A DNA stretch of 64,000 bases, taken from Bacillus sp. EB600 (lineage in GTDB: Bacteria > Bacillota > Bacilli > Bacillales > Cytobacillaceae). The first letter of the stretch is position 1; each line of letters starts with the position of its first letter. The stretch covers positions 1 through 64,000 of the forward strand of contig NZ_JAEVLT010000003.1 in the NCBI RefSeq assembly GCF_024494385.1. The letters run 5' to 3'. Positions 43,903 through 53,000 of the stretch are shown piece after piece. The translations under genes and the position numbers were made by a program. The notes below the pieces were generated by a model. It was not told the origin of the DNA. It did not search any database and was given only the letters and a program-made list of their open reading frames with translations.

Positions 43903-43949
43903 AAAAAGATAACCTCAAAGAATTCAGCATTCTCAGAGGTTATCTTTTT
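43903..43949. terminator. Hairpin terminator, unassigned
   Basis: AAAAAGATAACCTC and GAGGTTATCTTTTT, 14 bp perfect, loop about 17 bases. It lies upstream of the aldehyde dehydrogenase and downstream of the AhpD-like gene's stop (44166, minus strand), so it most likely ends that transcript. Confidence 0.75.
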
Positions 43950-44016
43950 CTTTCGGTCTCGTCTAGGAAATTATAAAATATTAAGCTGTTAATAACTTTG
44001 AATCAAGTTAATTTAC

Positions 44017-44152
44017 GTCTAGCTCCAGCGTCCAGCGACTAGTGTACTTCGCCCACTTCCCTGCGATAAGTCAAGCACGAATGTGCTAACGCCTTTATCT
44101 CAGTCAGTGTGCTCCAGTCCTGTCGTGCGCTAAACGGACGCTTGCGCTTTTG
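44017..44152. repeat. Dispersed Bacillus-type intergenic repeat
   Basis: Begins GTCTAGCTCCAGCG and ends GGACGCTTGCGCTTTT; AGCGTCC near the left end pairs with GGACGCT near the right, so the element can fold. I recognise the GTCTAGCTCCAGCG opening as a common intergenic repeat in Bacillus genomes. It is G+C-richer than its surroundings and has no open frame. Confidence 0.6.
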
Positions 44153-44165
44153 TTTTTCTGTGCTG

Positions 44166-44603
44166 TTATTTTGCGAAATTGCCCATTGAAATCGATAGAC
44201 GATTCCAACTGTTAATTTGATTGATCATTATAATAAGATCGACATAATCCTTTTCATCAAAATACTCACGAACCCGGTTATAAAGTTCATCCGGTACACG
44301 CTTCGTTGGGATCAATGTTACATGTTCAGTTAATTCAAGTGCTGCCTTTTCTGCATCCGTATAGAAATCACAATCATCCCAAGCGCTTACGCAGTATAAA
44401 CGCTGTTCCGTTTCACCTAGTTTGCGGGCATCTGTTGTATGCATGTTGAGACAGAAGGCACAGCCGTTTATTTGTGATGCCCGGATTTTAATAAGTTCAC
44501 TAAGTTTGGGATCTATTTTTGTTGATCCGATATACTTTTCCATTTCCATCATGACTTTAAGTGCTTCTGGAGCCACATCGTAATAATGAACACGTAATTC
44601 CAT
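44166..44603 (-). CDS. AhpD-like / carboxymuconolactone decarboxylase family protein
   Basis: 145 residues from ATG 44603 (AGGAGGAATTG upstream). All-helical fold with the redox CxxC-H motif in NGCAFCLNMHTTDARKLGE (about residues 46-64), the hallmark of AhpD-type peroxidases. It likely reduces organic peroxides or chlorine-type oxidants using its Cys pair. Monocistronic. Confidence 0.88.
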   Translation of the reverse strand: MELRVHYYDVAPEALKVMMEMEKYIGSTKIDPKLSELIKIRASQINGCAFCLNMHTTDARKLGETEQRLYCVSAWDDCDFYTDAEKAALELTEHVTLIPTKRVPDELYNRVREYFDEKDYVDLIIMINQINSWNRLSISMGNFAK

Positions 44604-44671
44604 TTTCAATTCCTCCTCGTTCCATTTCAATACTATTCCTTTCTATTCTTATCATAATACCGGAAAAAAAT

Positions 44672-44745
44672 CATGGGGACGGTTCTTGCGTCCCCTTTGA
44701 CTCAAAAGAACCGTCCCCATGAATGCCCGTGAATGCACATGAAAA
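44672..44745. repeat. REP-like palindrome between divergent genes
   Basis: Palindrome 44672-44721: TTCTTGCGTCCCC left arm, GACTCAAAAGAACC right arm (inner parts do not match). The CCATGAATG end is repeated about three times, imperfectly, to 44742. Confidence 0.85.
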
Positions 44746-44851
44746 AACGTTGAAGTTCCGATAGGGTTTGTAATAAAATAGCGAAAATAATAAAAATCCT
44801 TTTCATTATTGTTTACAATAGACTTATCTCGATAAGAGGAGTGCGAACATA

Positions 44852-45529
44852 ATGAAGACCACGATATTAATTGCTGATGATGATATAAATATTCGGAGGG
44901 TGACACAGCTTTATTTGGAGAAAGAAGGGTTTCAAACGGAAATTGCCTGTGATGGCAAAGAGGCACTTGACTTATTAGAGCAAGAGAAAATCGACTGTGC
45001 GGTCATTGATGTGATGATGCCGAATGTCGATGGCTGGGAGCTTTGTGAAAAAATTAAAGCTTTTTATGAGATTCCCGTTTTGATGTTAACCGCTCGAGTT
45101 GACCCCGATGATACCATTAAAGGCTTTAAACTAGGCACCGATGATTATGTGACAAAGCCTTTTCATCCAGTCGAGCTTGTTATGCGGGTGAAGTCACTAT
45201 TAAAAAGATACCGTGTAGCATCAGCGGGGAAAATCACTTTTAATGATATCACGATTGATCAAAGCAGCTATAAAGTTCAAATTAAGGATCAGGATTTCAT
45301 GCTGCCGACTAAACAGTTTGAATTATTGTATATGTTAGCCAGTCAACCTGGAAAAATTTTTACAAGAGATCAGCTGATTGAGAGTATTTGGGGACTTGAT
45401 TATGAAGGTGATGAGAGAACGGTTGATACGCACATTAAAAAGCTCCGTAAGCAATTTAAAAATGACGAGGACTTGCTGCAAATCATTACAGTAAGAGGGC
45501 TTGGGTACAAATTAGAGGTTTTATCATGA
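44852..45529 (+). CDS. OmpR/PhoB family response regulator
   Basis: 225 residues. Receiver domain with acidic pocket ADDDINIRR, phospho-acceptor Asp in CAVIDVMMPN, conserved Thr in MLTAR and Lys in YVTKPFHP; C-terminal winged helix with VDTHIKKLRKQF and GLGYKLE. ATG after AGAGGAG. Its stop overlaps the kinase start (ATGA), so the two are translationally coupled. The RND pump gene lies downstream and is the obvious target. Confidence 0.92.
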   Translation: MKTTILIADDDINIRRVTQLYLEKEGFQTEIACDGKEALDLLEQEKIDCAVIDVMMPNVDGWELCEKIKAFYEIPVLMLTARVDPDDTIKGFKLGTDDYVTKPFHPVELVMRVKSLLKRYRVASAGKITFNDITIDQSSYKVQIKDQDFMLPTKQFELLYMLASQPGKIFTRDQLIESIWGLDYEGDERTVDTHIKKLRKQFKNDEDLLQIITVRGLGYKLEVLS

Positions 45530-46869
45530 TCCGCTCTATTTATATCAAAAATATTTTAAATTATTTTTTTGTGATTATTGTGTCATTGATCCTTTCTTTT
45601 TTAATCGCGTCGCTTTTTTTTCAAAATCAAATCATCAAAATTCGTGAAACAGAGGTCATTAACCAAGGAAAAGGAATGATTAATTTATACCAAAATTTGG
45701 GAAGTAAGGGTTTTAATGAATATTTAAACAGCATTTCCTACTTACCTTATGAGGTATACCTTTATGATCAAAATAGCTTGGTAGCAAAAACTCCTAATGC
45801 TCAAAAGTCTAGCAAGCTTAGTGAAAAAACGATTAGAGATGTCATTGCTGGTGATGTCTATCGAAATGAAGCTGAACCACGCAAAATGTTGATCGGACTG
45901 CCCTTTGAAACGAAAAACGGGAGATATGCGTTATTTCTTAAACCTAGTATGGAGGAACAATTTAGTCAGATTCGGGAAGTTTTATTGACTACATTATTTA
46001 TCGTCTTGTTTATCGGAAGCTCGCTTATTTTAATCACGACCCGTTTTTTAGTCAAACCGATTGTCCGAATCACCAATGCCACCAAAGAATTAGCAAGAGG
46101 AAATTTTCAAATTCGTTTGGATGTAAAAAGTAAGGATGAAATCGGGCAGTTAGCCAACAGCTTTAATTTCATGGTAGAGGAATTAGATAAAACGGAGCAA
46201 ATGCGGAAGGACTTCGTTGCAAATGTGTCCCATGAGCTTCAGTCACCGCTTACTGCCATTAGAGGGATGGCAATCGCATTGAAGGATGGTGCTGTGGAGC
46301 AAGCTGAAGAACAGCATTATTTTGAACTGATTGAACAAGAGAGTGAACGTCTTTCAAGTCTAACGAAACAATTGCTGAACCTGTCCATTTTGGAAGCAAA
46401 CAAGTCTCCGTTTCATCCAAAGAGATACCGTCTTGATCAACAAGTGCGAAATCAGATTGTTGCGCTGCAAACGTTATGGACGGAAAAGGGCCTTGAAATC
46501 GATTTTGACCTTCCCAAACTCGAGGTATTCGCCGATGAAGCACTAATGAATCAAGTGTGGACCAATTTATATTCGAATGCCATTAAGTATAATTGCCATA
46601 ATGGCAAAATTACGGTTCGCGGATATGATCATGCTGATTATGTCGATGTGGTTATTAGCAATACAGGCCCTGGTATTCCCCAAAATGATTTGCCCCATAT
46701 TTTTGAGCGTTTTTACCGTGCAGAAAAAGCTCATTCGCGAACAACTGAAAGTTATGGGCTTGGCTTGGCAGTAGTCAAGCGGATTATCTCCCTCCACAAT
46801 GGGAAAATCGCTGTGGAAAGTGTAGAGGGTTCGGAAACAACCTTTAGGATTCGTTTAGGGAAAAAATAG
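45526..46869 (+). CDS. Sensor histidine kinase, partner of the regulator
   Basis: 447 residues: two membrane helices (about 8-30 and 155-177) around a short extracellular domain, HAMP (about 178-230), HisKA with the phospho-His in NVSHELQSPLTA, and HATPase with NLYSNAIKYN, NTGPGIP and YGLGLAVVKRI. Terminator follows at 46887. Small extracellular domain suggests sensing of envelope or membrane-active compounds; that is inference. Confidence 0.92.
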   Translation: MIRSIYIKNILNYFFVIIVSLILSFLIASLFFQNQIIKIRETEVINQGKGMINLYQNLGSKGFNEYLNSISYLPYEVYLYDQNSLVAKTPNAQKSSKLSEKTIRDVIAGDVYRNEAEPRKMLIGLPFETKNGRYALFLKPSMEEQFSQIREVLLTTLFIVLFIGSSLILITTRFLVKPIVRITNATKELARGNFQIRLDVKSKDEIGQLANSFNFMVEELDKTEQMRKDFVANVSHELQSPLTAIRGMAIALKDGAVEQAEEQHYFELIEQESERLSSLTKQLLNLSILEANKSPFHPKRYRLDQQVRNQIVALQTLWTEKGLEIDFDLPKLEVFADEALMNQVWTNLYSNAIKYNCHNGKITVRGYDHADYVDVVISNTGPGIPQNDLPHIFERFYRAEKAHSRTTESYGLGLAVVKRIISLHNGKIAVESVEGSETTFRIRLGKK

Positions 46870-46886
46870 GAATAATTAGTTTTGGA

Positions 46887-46915
46887 AAGCAGCCCATATG
46901 GTGGGCTGCTTTTTT
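46887..46915 (+). terminator. Terminator of the two-component operon
   Basis: AAGCAGCCC-ATATGGT-GGGCTGCTT followed by TTTTT. The RND pump gene therefore needs its own promoter (or regulated read-through). Confidence 0.88.
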
Positions 46916-47027
46916 ATGTGGAAAATTTAGATTCTTATGTTTTTCTAAAATTGCTCAAAAGGTCACACTGAGGACACATTCCTGTTTTATTATGATTAAG
47001 TAATTTGTACAGGAGGAGTGTTTTTTT

Positions 47028-50000
47028 TTGAATAAAATACTGAAGTTTAGCTTGAAGAATACGGTCGCCATTATTTTTCTTGTTGTTCTCGTGATCGCAG
47101 GTGGAATTTATTCCACTAATGGCATAAAAGTAGAAACGTTTCCGAACATCACCTTTCCGGCCCTATTTGTTCAAGCAACCTATTTGGGCCATTCGACACA
47201 GGAATTGGAGGATCAGCTGACCAATCCAATCGAAAGTAGCATTAAGCTGCAAAAAGGATATGACACTTTAACAAGTACTTCAAGAAACAATGCGGCGACG
47301 ATTACGGTTGCTTATCCATTCGGAACCGATATTGAGAAGCAAAAAACCTCACTGGAAGATGCAATCAATAAGGTAGCATTACCAGATGGTGCAAAGGTAG
47401 AAGTAAAGAAAATTGATATAGGTGCCCAAGCGGTTTATGAGGTCGCCTTTGCAGGCAAGGGCAATCAGGATATCCAGCCATCAATTGAAAATGATCTTGT
47501 TCCAACACTTGAGAAGGTAAGCGGCGTTGGAACGGTAAACCTTGATGGGGCAAAAGCCCAAAAAATTTCAATTGAATTAAGCCAAGACAAGGCAAAACAA
47601 TATGGTTTGACATTGACAAACATTAAAGATGCCATTCAATTGAAAAATTATAACGTTTCTTTTGGTCAAATCAACAGTGGGGGGACCAGTATCCCGCTTG
47701 TGATGAAAGGGAATAGTACCAGCATTGATGACTTGAAAAACATTGAAGTTACGGTTGCGGGACAAAGTCAGCAATCCAGTATGACTGCTGGTCAAACAAG
47801 TATGACTGCTGGAAAAGCTAGTACGAAAGCCGGTTCTGCATCTGGGGCAGCAAACCAGCAAACCAGTGGAGCGACAGGGACGGGCTCGATGACAGCAGCA
47901 AACGGACAAATAAACATTTCTCCTAACGCGGCCCAACAACAAGCTGCAGTCCTGCCGGTGAAATTAAAGCTCTCAGATATTGCGACAATCACCACGGTAT
48001 CGAGCAAGGATGTCATTACCCGATTTAATGGCAAAGACAGCTATTTAGTCTCGGTAACAAAGACACAGGATGCCAATACGGCGGAAGTTGTGAATAATGT
48101 AAAAGACAAAATTTCCTCGTTTAATAAAAGTCATCATTACACGATTTATACGGTGACAGATCAAGGAAAAGATGTGGAAAACTCGATTTCTTCTCTTCTT
48201 AAAGAAGGCGGCTTTGGAATCCTTTTCGCTGTTATAATCATTTTGCTCTTCTTACGTAATATTCGCGCTACCTTGATTGCGATTGTATCACTGCCAATCT
48301 CGATTTTGTCGACGATTGCGCTGTTAAAACAATTTGATTATTCCTTAAATATCATGACGCTTGGCGGAATGGCCGTTGCCGTCGGACGGATTATCGATGA
48401 CAGTATTGTTGTTATCGAAAATATATTCCGCTGGCGCCAAGAAAACAAAGACCTCAGCATGAAGCAAGTAGCACTACATGCGACAAAGGAAGTGTTTGGA
48501 GCGGTGACCTCCTCCACTTTAGCGACATTGGTTGTATTTGCACCAATCGCTTTTGTGACGGGAATCATTGGAGAAGTTTTCCGGCCGTTTGCACTTGCTG
48601 TTGTGTTCTCGATTGCGGCTTCATTAATCGTTGCCATGATTTTGGTGCCGGTATTAGGAAGCTTATTTTTCAAAAAGGTTAAACATGTGGAAAAACCAAG
48701 CTGGCTTGCAGGTCTGTATGAGAAGTTTTTAAGAGGAGCGTTTCGCAAAAAAGCTCTGGTTATTGTATTATCCCTGCTGCTTTTAGTCGGGTCATTTGCC
48801 CTGATCCCTAAACTAGGTGTAGCGTTCTTGCCGGCGGATGATTCTAATCCAGCTATGCAAGCAAGGATTACCGTTCCAAGTTCGTTAAGTCTTGAACAAA
48901 TGGATTCAGTGGCAAAGGATGTCGAAAGCTATTTAAAAAATAAACATGGAATTAACTATAGTCAAGTATCCATTGGTATTTCAAACAATCGAGCGATGAT
49001 GACAGGCGGCAGCAATAATGTCATTCAATTCCTCATCCAATTGAAGAATGGGCAAAATATTAATGATCTTTTAAGTGTCTACCAAAAAGATATGGAGAAA
49101 ATTGTCCAGCAAGATTATAAGGATTCTACTGTTGCGATTTCGCAAACTCAAGGCGGCGGTATATCATCCGGCAACAATATTGATATTCAGCTTTACGGTT
49201 CTGATTTAACGAAGCTGACAGACGCATCCAATCAAATTACGACTCTATTGGCGAAAAATAATCAATTGAAGAATGTCACGAGTAACTTAGGGGATGATCA
49301 AACACAGTGGAAGCTTGCGATTAGTTCAGATGGAGACAAAGCAGGCGTTACCTATCTGCAATTGATGTCAGCCATTCGTGAGTATGTGTCGTCGGTAACA
49401 GTTGGCAACTATGACATTAACGGGACTACGCAAGAAGTAGACGTAAGTTATGATAAAAAAATAGCTTCAAAGGCAGATCTTGAAAATATTGAGCTTAAAA
49501 CATCAGCAGGTATGAAAACGGTAAATGATGTAGCGACGACAATCGAAGAAGTAAAGGTTCCGACTACTTTATACCATGACGATGGCAATCAGCTTGTCAA
49601 AGTATCTGCGATTGTAAAAGGGAACAACACGACCAAAGTATCAAATGATGTCAAAAAAGATATAGATTCCTTATCCTTACCAAAGGGGATTACCGTTTCA
49701 TATGGCGGAGGACTGAAAATGATCTCAGACGGTTTATCCAGTATGGGACTTGCCATGGGAGCTGCTGTCGGTCTTGTATTACTTGTGCTAATGGTTACTT
49801 TTTCAGGAGTTTTGACACCACTTGTGATCTTGTCATCGCTGTTATTTGTTCCAATCGGAGCATTGGGCGGCTTATTAATTAGCGGCCAGCCTATTTCAAT
49901 GAGTGCGATGATTGGGATGTTAATGCTGATTGGAATCGTCGTTTCGAATGCGATCGTCTTGCTCGATCGTGTTGAAAAAAATCGGAAACGAGGTTTGGAA

Positions 50001-50252
50001 CTCGATGAAGCCATTGTTGAAGCTGCCAAGATACGGTTACGACCGATCTTAATGACAGCATTCGCAACCATCTTTGCTCTTATTCCATTGGCAACGTCGA
50101 CGTCATCATCAGGTCTCATCTCACAAGGATTAGCTGTCACTGTCATTGGTGGCCTAACCACATCTACATTGCTGACATTAATCTTTGTTCCAGTACTTTA
50201 TTCACTAGTTGGTAAATTTAGAAAGCATCTAACAGATGATGATCTTAAATAA
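47028..50252 (+). CDS. RND family efflux transporter (SwrC/HAE-like)
   Basis: 1074 residues, TTG start 9 bases after AGGAGGAG. Full RND topology: helix 1, large extracytoplasmic loop, helices 2-6, helix 7, second large loop, helices 8-12. Helix 4 carries the proton-relay Asp pair in GRIIDDSIVVIENIF. Closest known relation is Bacillus SwrC/YerP, which exports surfactin-like lipopeptides and other amphiphiles. The first loop contains an unusual low-complexity insert at about residues 245-300, with two tandem SMTAGQT/SMTAGKA units. No membrane-fusion protein or outer channel, as expected in a monoderm. Likely regulated by the adjacent two-component system. Confidence 0.9.
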   Translation: MNKILKFSLKNTVAIIFLVVLVIAGGIYSTNGIKVETFPNITFPALFVQATYLGHSTQELEDQLTNPIESSIKLQKGYDTLTSTSRNNAATITVAYPFGTDIEKQKTSLEDAINKVALPDGAKVEVKKIDIGAQAVYEVAFAGKGNQDIQPSIENDLVPTLEKVSGVGTVNLDGAKAQKISIELSQDKAKQYGLTLTNIKDAIQLKNYNVSFGQINSGGTSIPLVMKGNSTSIDDLKNIEVTVAGQSQQSSMTAGQTSMTAGKASTKAGSASGAANQQTSGATGTGSMTAANGQINISPNAAQQQAAVLPVKLKLSDIATITTVSSKDVITRFNGKDSYLVSVTKTQDANTAEVVNNVKDKISSFNKSHHYTIYTVTDQGKDVENSISSLLKEGGFGILFAVIIILLFLRNIRATLIAIVSLPISILSTIALLKQFDYSLNIMTLGGMAVAVGRIIDDSIVVIENIFRWRQENKDLSMKQVALHATKEVFGAVTSSTLATLVVFAPIAFVTGIIGEVFRPFALAVVFSIAASLIVAMILVPVLGSLFFKKVKHVEKPSWLAGLYEKFLRGAFRKKALVIVLSLLLLVGSFALIPKLGVAFLPADDSNPAMQARITVPSSLSLEQMDSVAKDVESYLKNKHGINYSQVSIGISNNRAMMTGGSNNVIQFLIQLKNGQNINDLLSVYQKDMEKIVQQDYKDSTVAISQTQGGGISSGNNIDIQLYGSDLTKLTDASNQITTLLAKNNQLKNVTSNLGDDQTQWKLAISSDGDKAGVTYLQLMSAIREYVSSVTVGNYDINGTTQEVDVSYDKKIASKADLENIELKTSAGMKTVNDVATTIEEVKVPTTLYHDDGNQLVKVSAIVKGNNTTKVSNDVKKDIDSLSLPKGITVSYGGGLKMISDGLSSMGLAMGAAVGLVLLVLMVTFSGVLTPLVILSSLLFVPIGALGGLLISGQPISMSAMIGMLMLIGIVVSNAIVLLDRVEKNRKRGLELDEAIVEAAKIRLRPILMTAFATIFALIPLATSTSSSGLISQGLAVTVIGGLTTSTLLTLIFVPVLYSLVGKFRKHLTDDDLK

Positions 50253-50577
50253 ATAGAATCTCTATGGAGCATAGGGACGGTTCTTGCGTTCCAATGAATA
50301 GAACCGTCCCTGTGCTTACATTGCTTAATTTTTGAAGAAGTCTTTTGAGATGAATTAATTTTACTTATATAGCATAAACATGAAACGGTTTTTTAACTAA
50401 TAGTTGGACGTAAGGGGTATCTTACGCCATCAAATCATTCAAAACTGATTAGCAAAAATTAACCTCGATTACTTGGATTCTTTTGTGCAGAATTTAGAAA
50501 AGCTGGCGATCATTTCTCAAACCATAGAGAAAAAAACAATCATCAGATCAGCTAACGAATTGGAGGAATAGTGAGCT
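50253..50577. other. Intergenic stretch with REP copy and a possible gene remnant
   Basis: After the REP (50270-50314), the frame 50449-50571 is open and reads NLDYLDSFVQNLEKLAIIS, ending at TAG just before the exporter gene. It resembles the C-terminal helix of a regulator (MarR/TetR type often precede DHA2 exporters), but nothing upstream continues it. Confidence 0.35.
50270..50314. repeat. REP-like palindrome, short form
   Basis: CATAGGGACGGTTCTTGCGT on the left and GAACCGTCCCTGTG on the right; 18 bases after the RND stop. Confidence 0.8.
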
Positions 50578-52247
50578 ATGGCCCAATCAGTCGTACAAAC
50601 AACGAACCGTATCTCCGGTTCAAGAAAGTGGTGGGCACTTGCAACGGTGCTATTGACGATGTTCTTTTCGTCAATGGATCAAACGGTTGTGTCCACTGCA
50701 TTGCCCACTATCATTGGTGATTTACATGGATTTAGTTTATATGCATGGTCTTTACCGCCTATATGATGGCTTCTGCGGTGACGATGCCGATTTATGGGAA
50801 GCTGTCAGATGTATTTGGCCGTAAGCCGTTTTATTTATTTGGACTGATCATGTTTGGAATTGGATCTGCCATATCAGGTCAAGCGCACACGATGAATGAA
50901 CTGATTTGGGCGCGTGCTCTTCAGGGGATCGGCGCAGGTGCTATGATGAGTATGCCCCGTGCCACGATCGGTGATATTTTCGATCCAAAAGAACGCGGTA
51001 AATGGATGGGCGTTATGGGGGCTGTTTTTGGGGTTTCTAGTATTCTGGGACCGACCCTTGGAGGCTGGATCACCGATGCTTTTTCATGGCGATGGGTTTT
51101 TTACATCAACTTACCATTTGCGGTTCTCGCGATTATTGGGGTGCTTGTTTCATTGCCAAAGGTTCGGGCCGAACATCGAGTGAAAGTGGACTGGCTTGGT
51201 TCTGCATTCTTAATTATTGGCTTAATTCCCATTCTTCTCGGCTTCACATGGGCGGGTTCAAAATATTCCTGGGGGTCACCGATCGAATTAACGCTCTTTA
51301 TTGGTGGAGCCATCGTTCTTACCCTCTTTATGTTTTGGGAACGCAAAGCATCAGACCCGTTATTGTCACCTGTCCTGTTTAAAAATCGCATCTTCAATAC
51401 ATCGTTGGTTCTCGGTGTATTAATTGCGATGACGATGTTTGGGAGTATTATGTTCTTGCCTGTCTACGTTCAAGGAGTACTTGGACTTAATGCCCAGGGC
51501 AGCGGCTGGGTTATGGCACCGATGATGATCAGCTTTATCATCGGTAGTGTTGTGTCCGGACAATTTATGTCCCGTACAGGTCGATACAGAGTCTTGGCTT
51601 GGGTCAGTGGTGCTGTTATTGTACTTGGTTCTTTTTTATTAAATCAAATGAATGTTCACACGACTTGGTCTACGGTCGTCATTAACATGGTTGTACTGGG
51701 GCTCGGGATTGGATCGCTGATGCCTATGATGAACGTGGCGGTTCAAAATGCGTTTCCATACAGCATGATGGGTACCGTAAACTCCACTCAACAATTCGTA
51801 CAATCGCTTGGCGGAGTCATCGCTTCACCGATATTCGGTTCCATTTTAAACAAGGCGTTTACGAATAAACTAAGTGATACATTACCCTCTTCGTTGCAAC
51901 AGTTTCAAAGTAAACTCGCTGGGGTAAATCCGCAATCGTTGTTGACCTCACAGGCACAGCAATCGCTCTCAGCACAGTTCAGTAAATTGGGAACGCAAGG
52001 ACATCAGCTGTATCTCCAATTAATGGATGCGGTAAAGGCTTCATTGACATTTGGGATTCAACGACTGTTCGAAGTCGGGTTGATTTTTGCAATTCTTTGT
52101 TTCATTGGAACCTTCTTCTTGCCTGAAGTTAAACTTAAAGGTAAAGAATACTTTCAGACTACTGGTTCTTCGGATGATGGTTTAAAAAGTAATGAACACA
52201 AAGAGAAACCAGTGGAAAAAATGAACCGAGGGACTAGACCGTCTTAA
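50578..52247 (+). pseudogene. DHA2 (EmrB/QacA-type) drug exporter with a one-base frameshift
   Basis: ATG 50578 with GGAGG upstream. The first frame gives MDQTVVSTALPTIIGDLHGF then SLYAW before ending at TGA 50764. The next frame continues VFTAYMMASAVTMPIYGKLS through a complete 14-helix protein to 52247. Adding one G at 50747-50748 (TGGTC to TGGGTC) restores the expected AWVFTAYMM of motif D1/A. Other motifs are intact: GKLSDVFGRKPF, RALQGIGAGAMM, GPTLGGW. Either a recent loss-of-function or a sequencing error in a GG run. Neighbour of the RND pump. Confidence 0.85.
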
Positions 52248-52264
52248 GGGGAATCATTGAATCG

Positions 52265-52294
52265 GGCAACGCTTTAATAGCGTTGCCTTATTTG
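52265..52294 (+). terminator. Terminator of the exporter gene
   Basis: GGCAACGCT-TTAAT-AGCGTTGCC followed by TTATTTGTTT. Confidence 0.8.
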
Positions 52295-52318
52295 TTTAGT
52301 TAAAGTTTGTTTAATGAG

Positions 52319-52921
52319 TTAGCCCCAATCGCTCCTGCGGTTGACCCATGGGAACGGAATAGTGGGCTCAGCAAGTACGAGTGCTCGGCAAATCGGTTCC
52401 CAACCCTCTGAAACGCGCCACTCGAGTAAGCGGTGAGGGGCAATTTTCTTCCGTACTGCGGCATTGTACCGCTCATAGGATGCCATCATTGTCACCGGAT
52501 CGTCCCACTTCGTTGTACCTGAAAATCGTTCCAATAAATCTAACAGTCCCTTGCCTTCGTTCCAACCCTTCGCCTGGGCGATTCGCGCCGTCAGCAAAAC
52601 CGTATCATTAAAGCTGTCCCACCATTCTTCAGCGCTATCACGAACTGACAACACCACCAATGCATCGGGATTCGCCTCACTCAGTTCACGCCAAAACAAG
52701 GATGCAGGCCAGTCCACTGCCACGGCGAACCCATTGAGCAGCTTGTGCCAATCGGTAGTTTCATCTGCTAAAGCACCATTCCAGCCATCGCCAAGATTAA
52801 ATGGATGCTCCGGAATATCACTCATAGTGTAGCATCGTCCACCGATCAAATGCTCAAGAGCAACACCAAGGGACCTTGTTCCTGTGCGCGGAAGACCGGC
52901 ACCTATGATACGTAGTTTCAT
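52319..52921 (-). CDS. Sulfotransferase family protein
   Basis: 200 residues. 5'-PSB (PAPS) loop GAGLPRTGTRSLGVALEHL at the N-terminus and a 3'-PB-like segment VVLSVRDSAEEWWDSF near residue 90, then an aromatic-rich C-terminus. Family members transfer sulfate from PAPS to a small molecule or glycan; this short form is widespread in actinobacteria and some eukaryotes. The gene is visibly richer in G+C than its neighbours (many GCG, CGC, GGC codons), which suggests recent acquisition. No PAPS synthesis genes are in the window. ATG at 52921 after GAGGAGGA. Confidence 0.8.
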   Translation of the reverse strand: MKLRIIGAGLPRTGTRSLGVALEHLIGGRCYTMSDIPEHPFNLGDGWNGALADETTDWHKLLNGFAVAVDWPASLFWRELSEANPDALVVLSVRDSAEEWWDSFNDTVLLTARIAQAKGWNEGKGLLDLLERFSGTTKWDDPVTMMASYERYNAAVRKKIAPHRLLEWRVSEGWEPICRALVLAEPTIPFPWVNRRSDWG

Positions 52922-52941
52922 ACTTGAATCCTCCTCTTTAA

Positions 52942-52992
52942 TATGGGGACGGTTCTAGCGCTCCCACGGAACGAAGCAAGGGAGCCCTTGGA
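52942..52992. repeat. Degenerate REP-like copy
   Basis: Left arm ATGGGGACGGTTCTAGCGCTCC is clear; the right side (GGGAGCCCTTGGAATCG) retains only the GGGAGC pairing. Confidence 0.55.
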
Positions 52993-53000
52993 ATCGTTAA

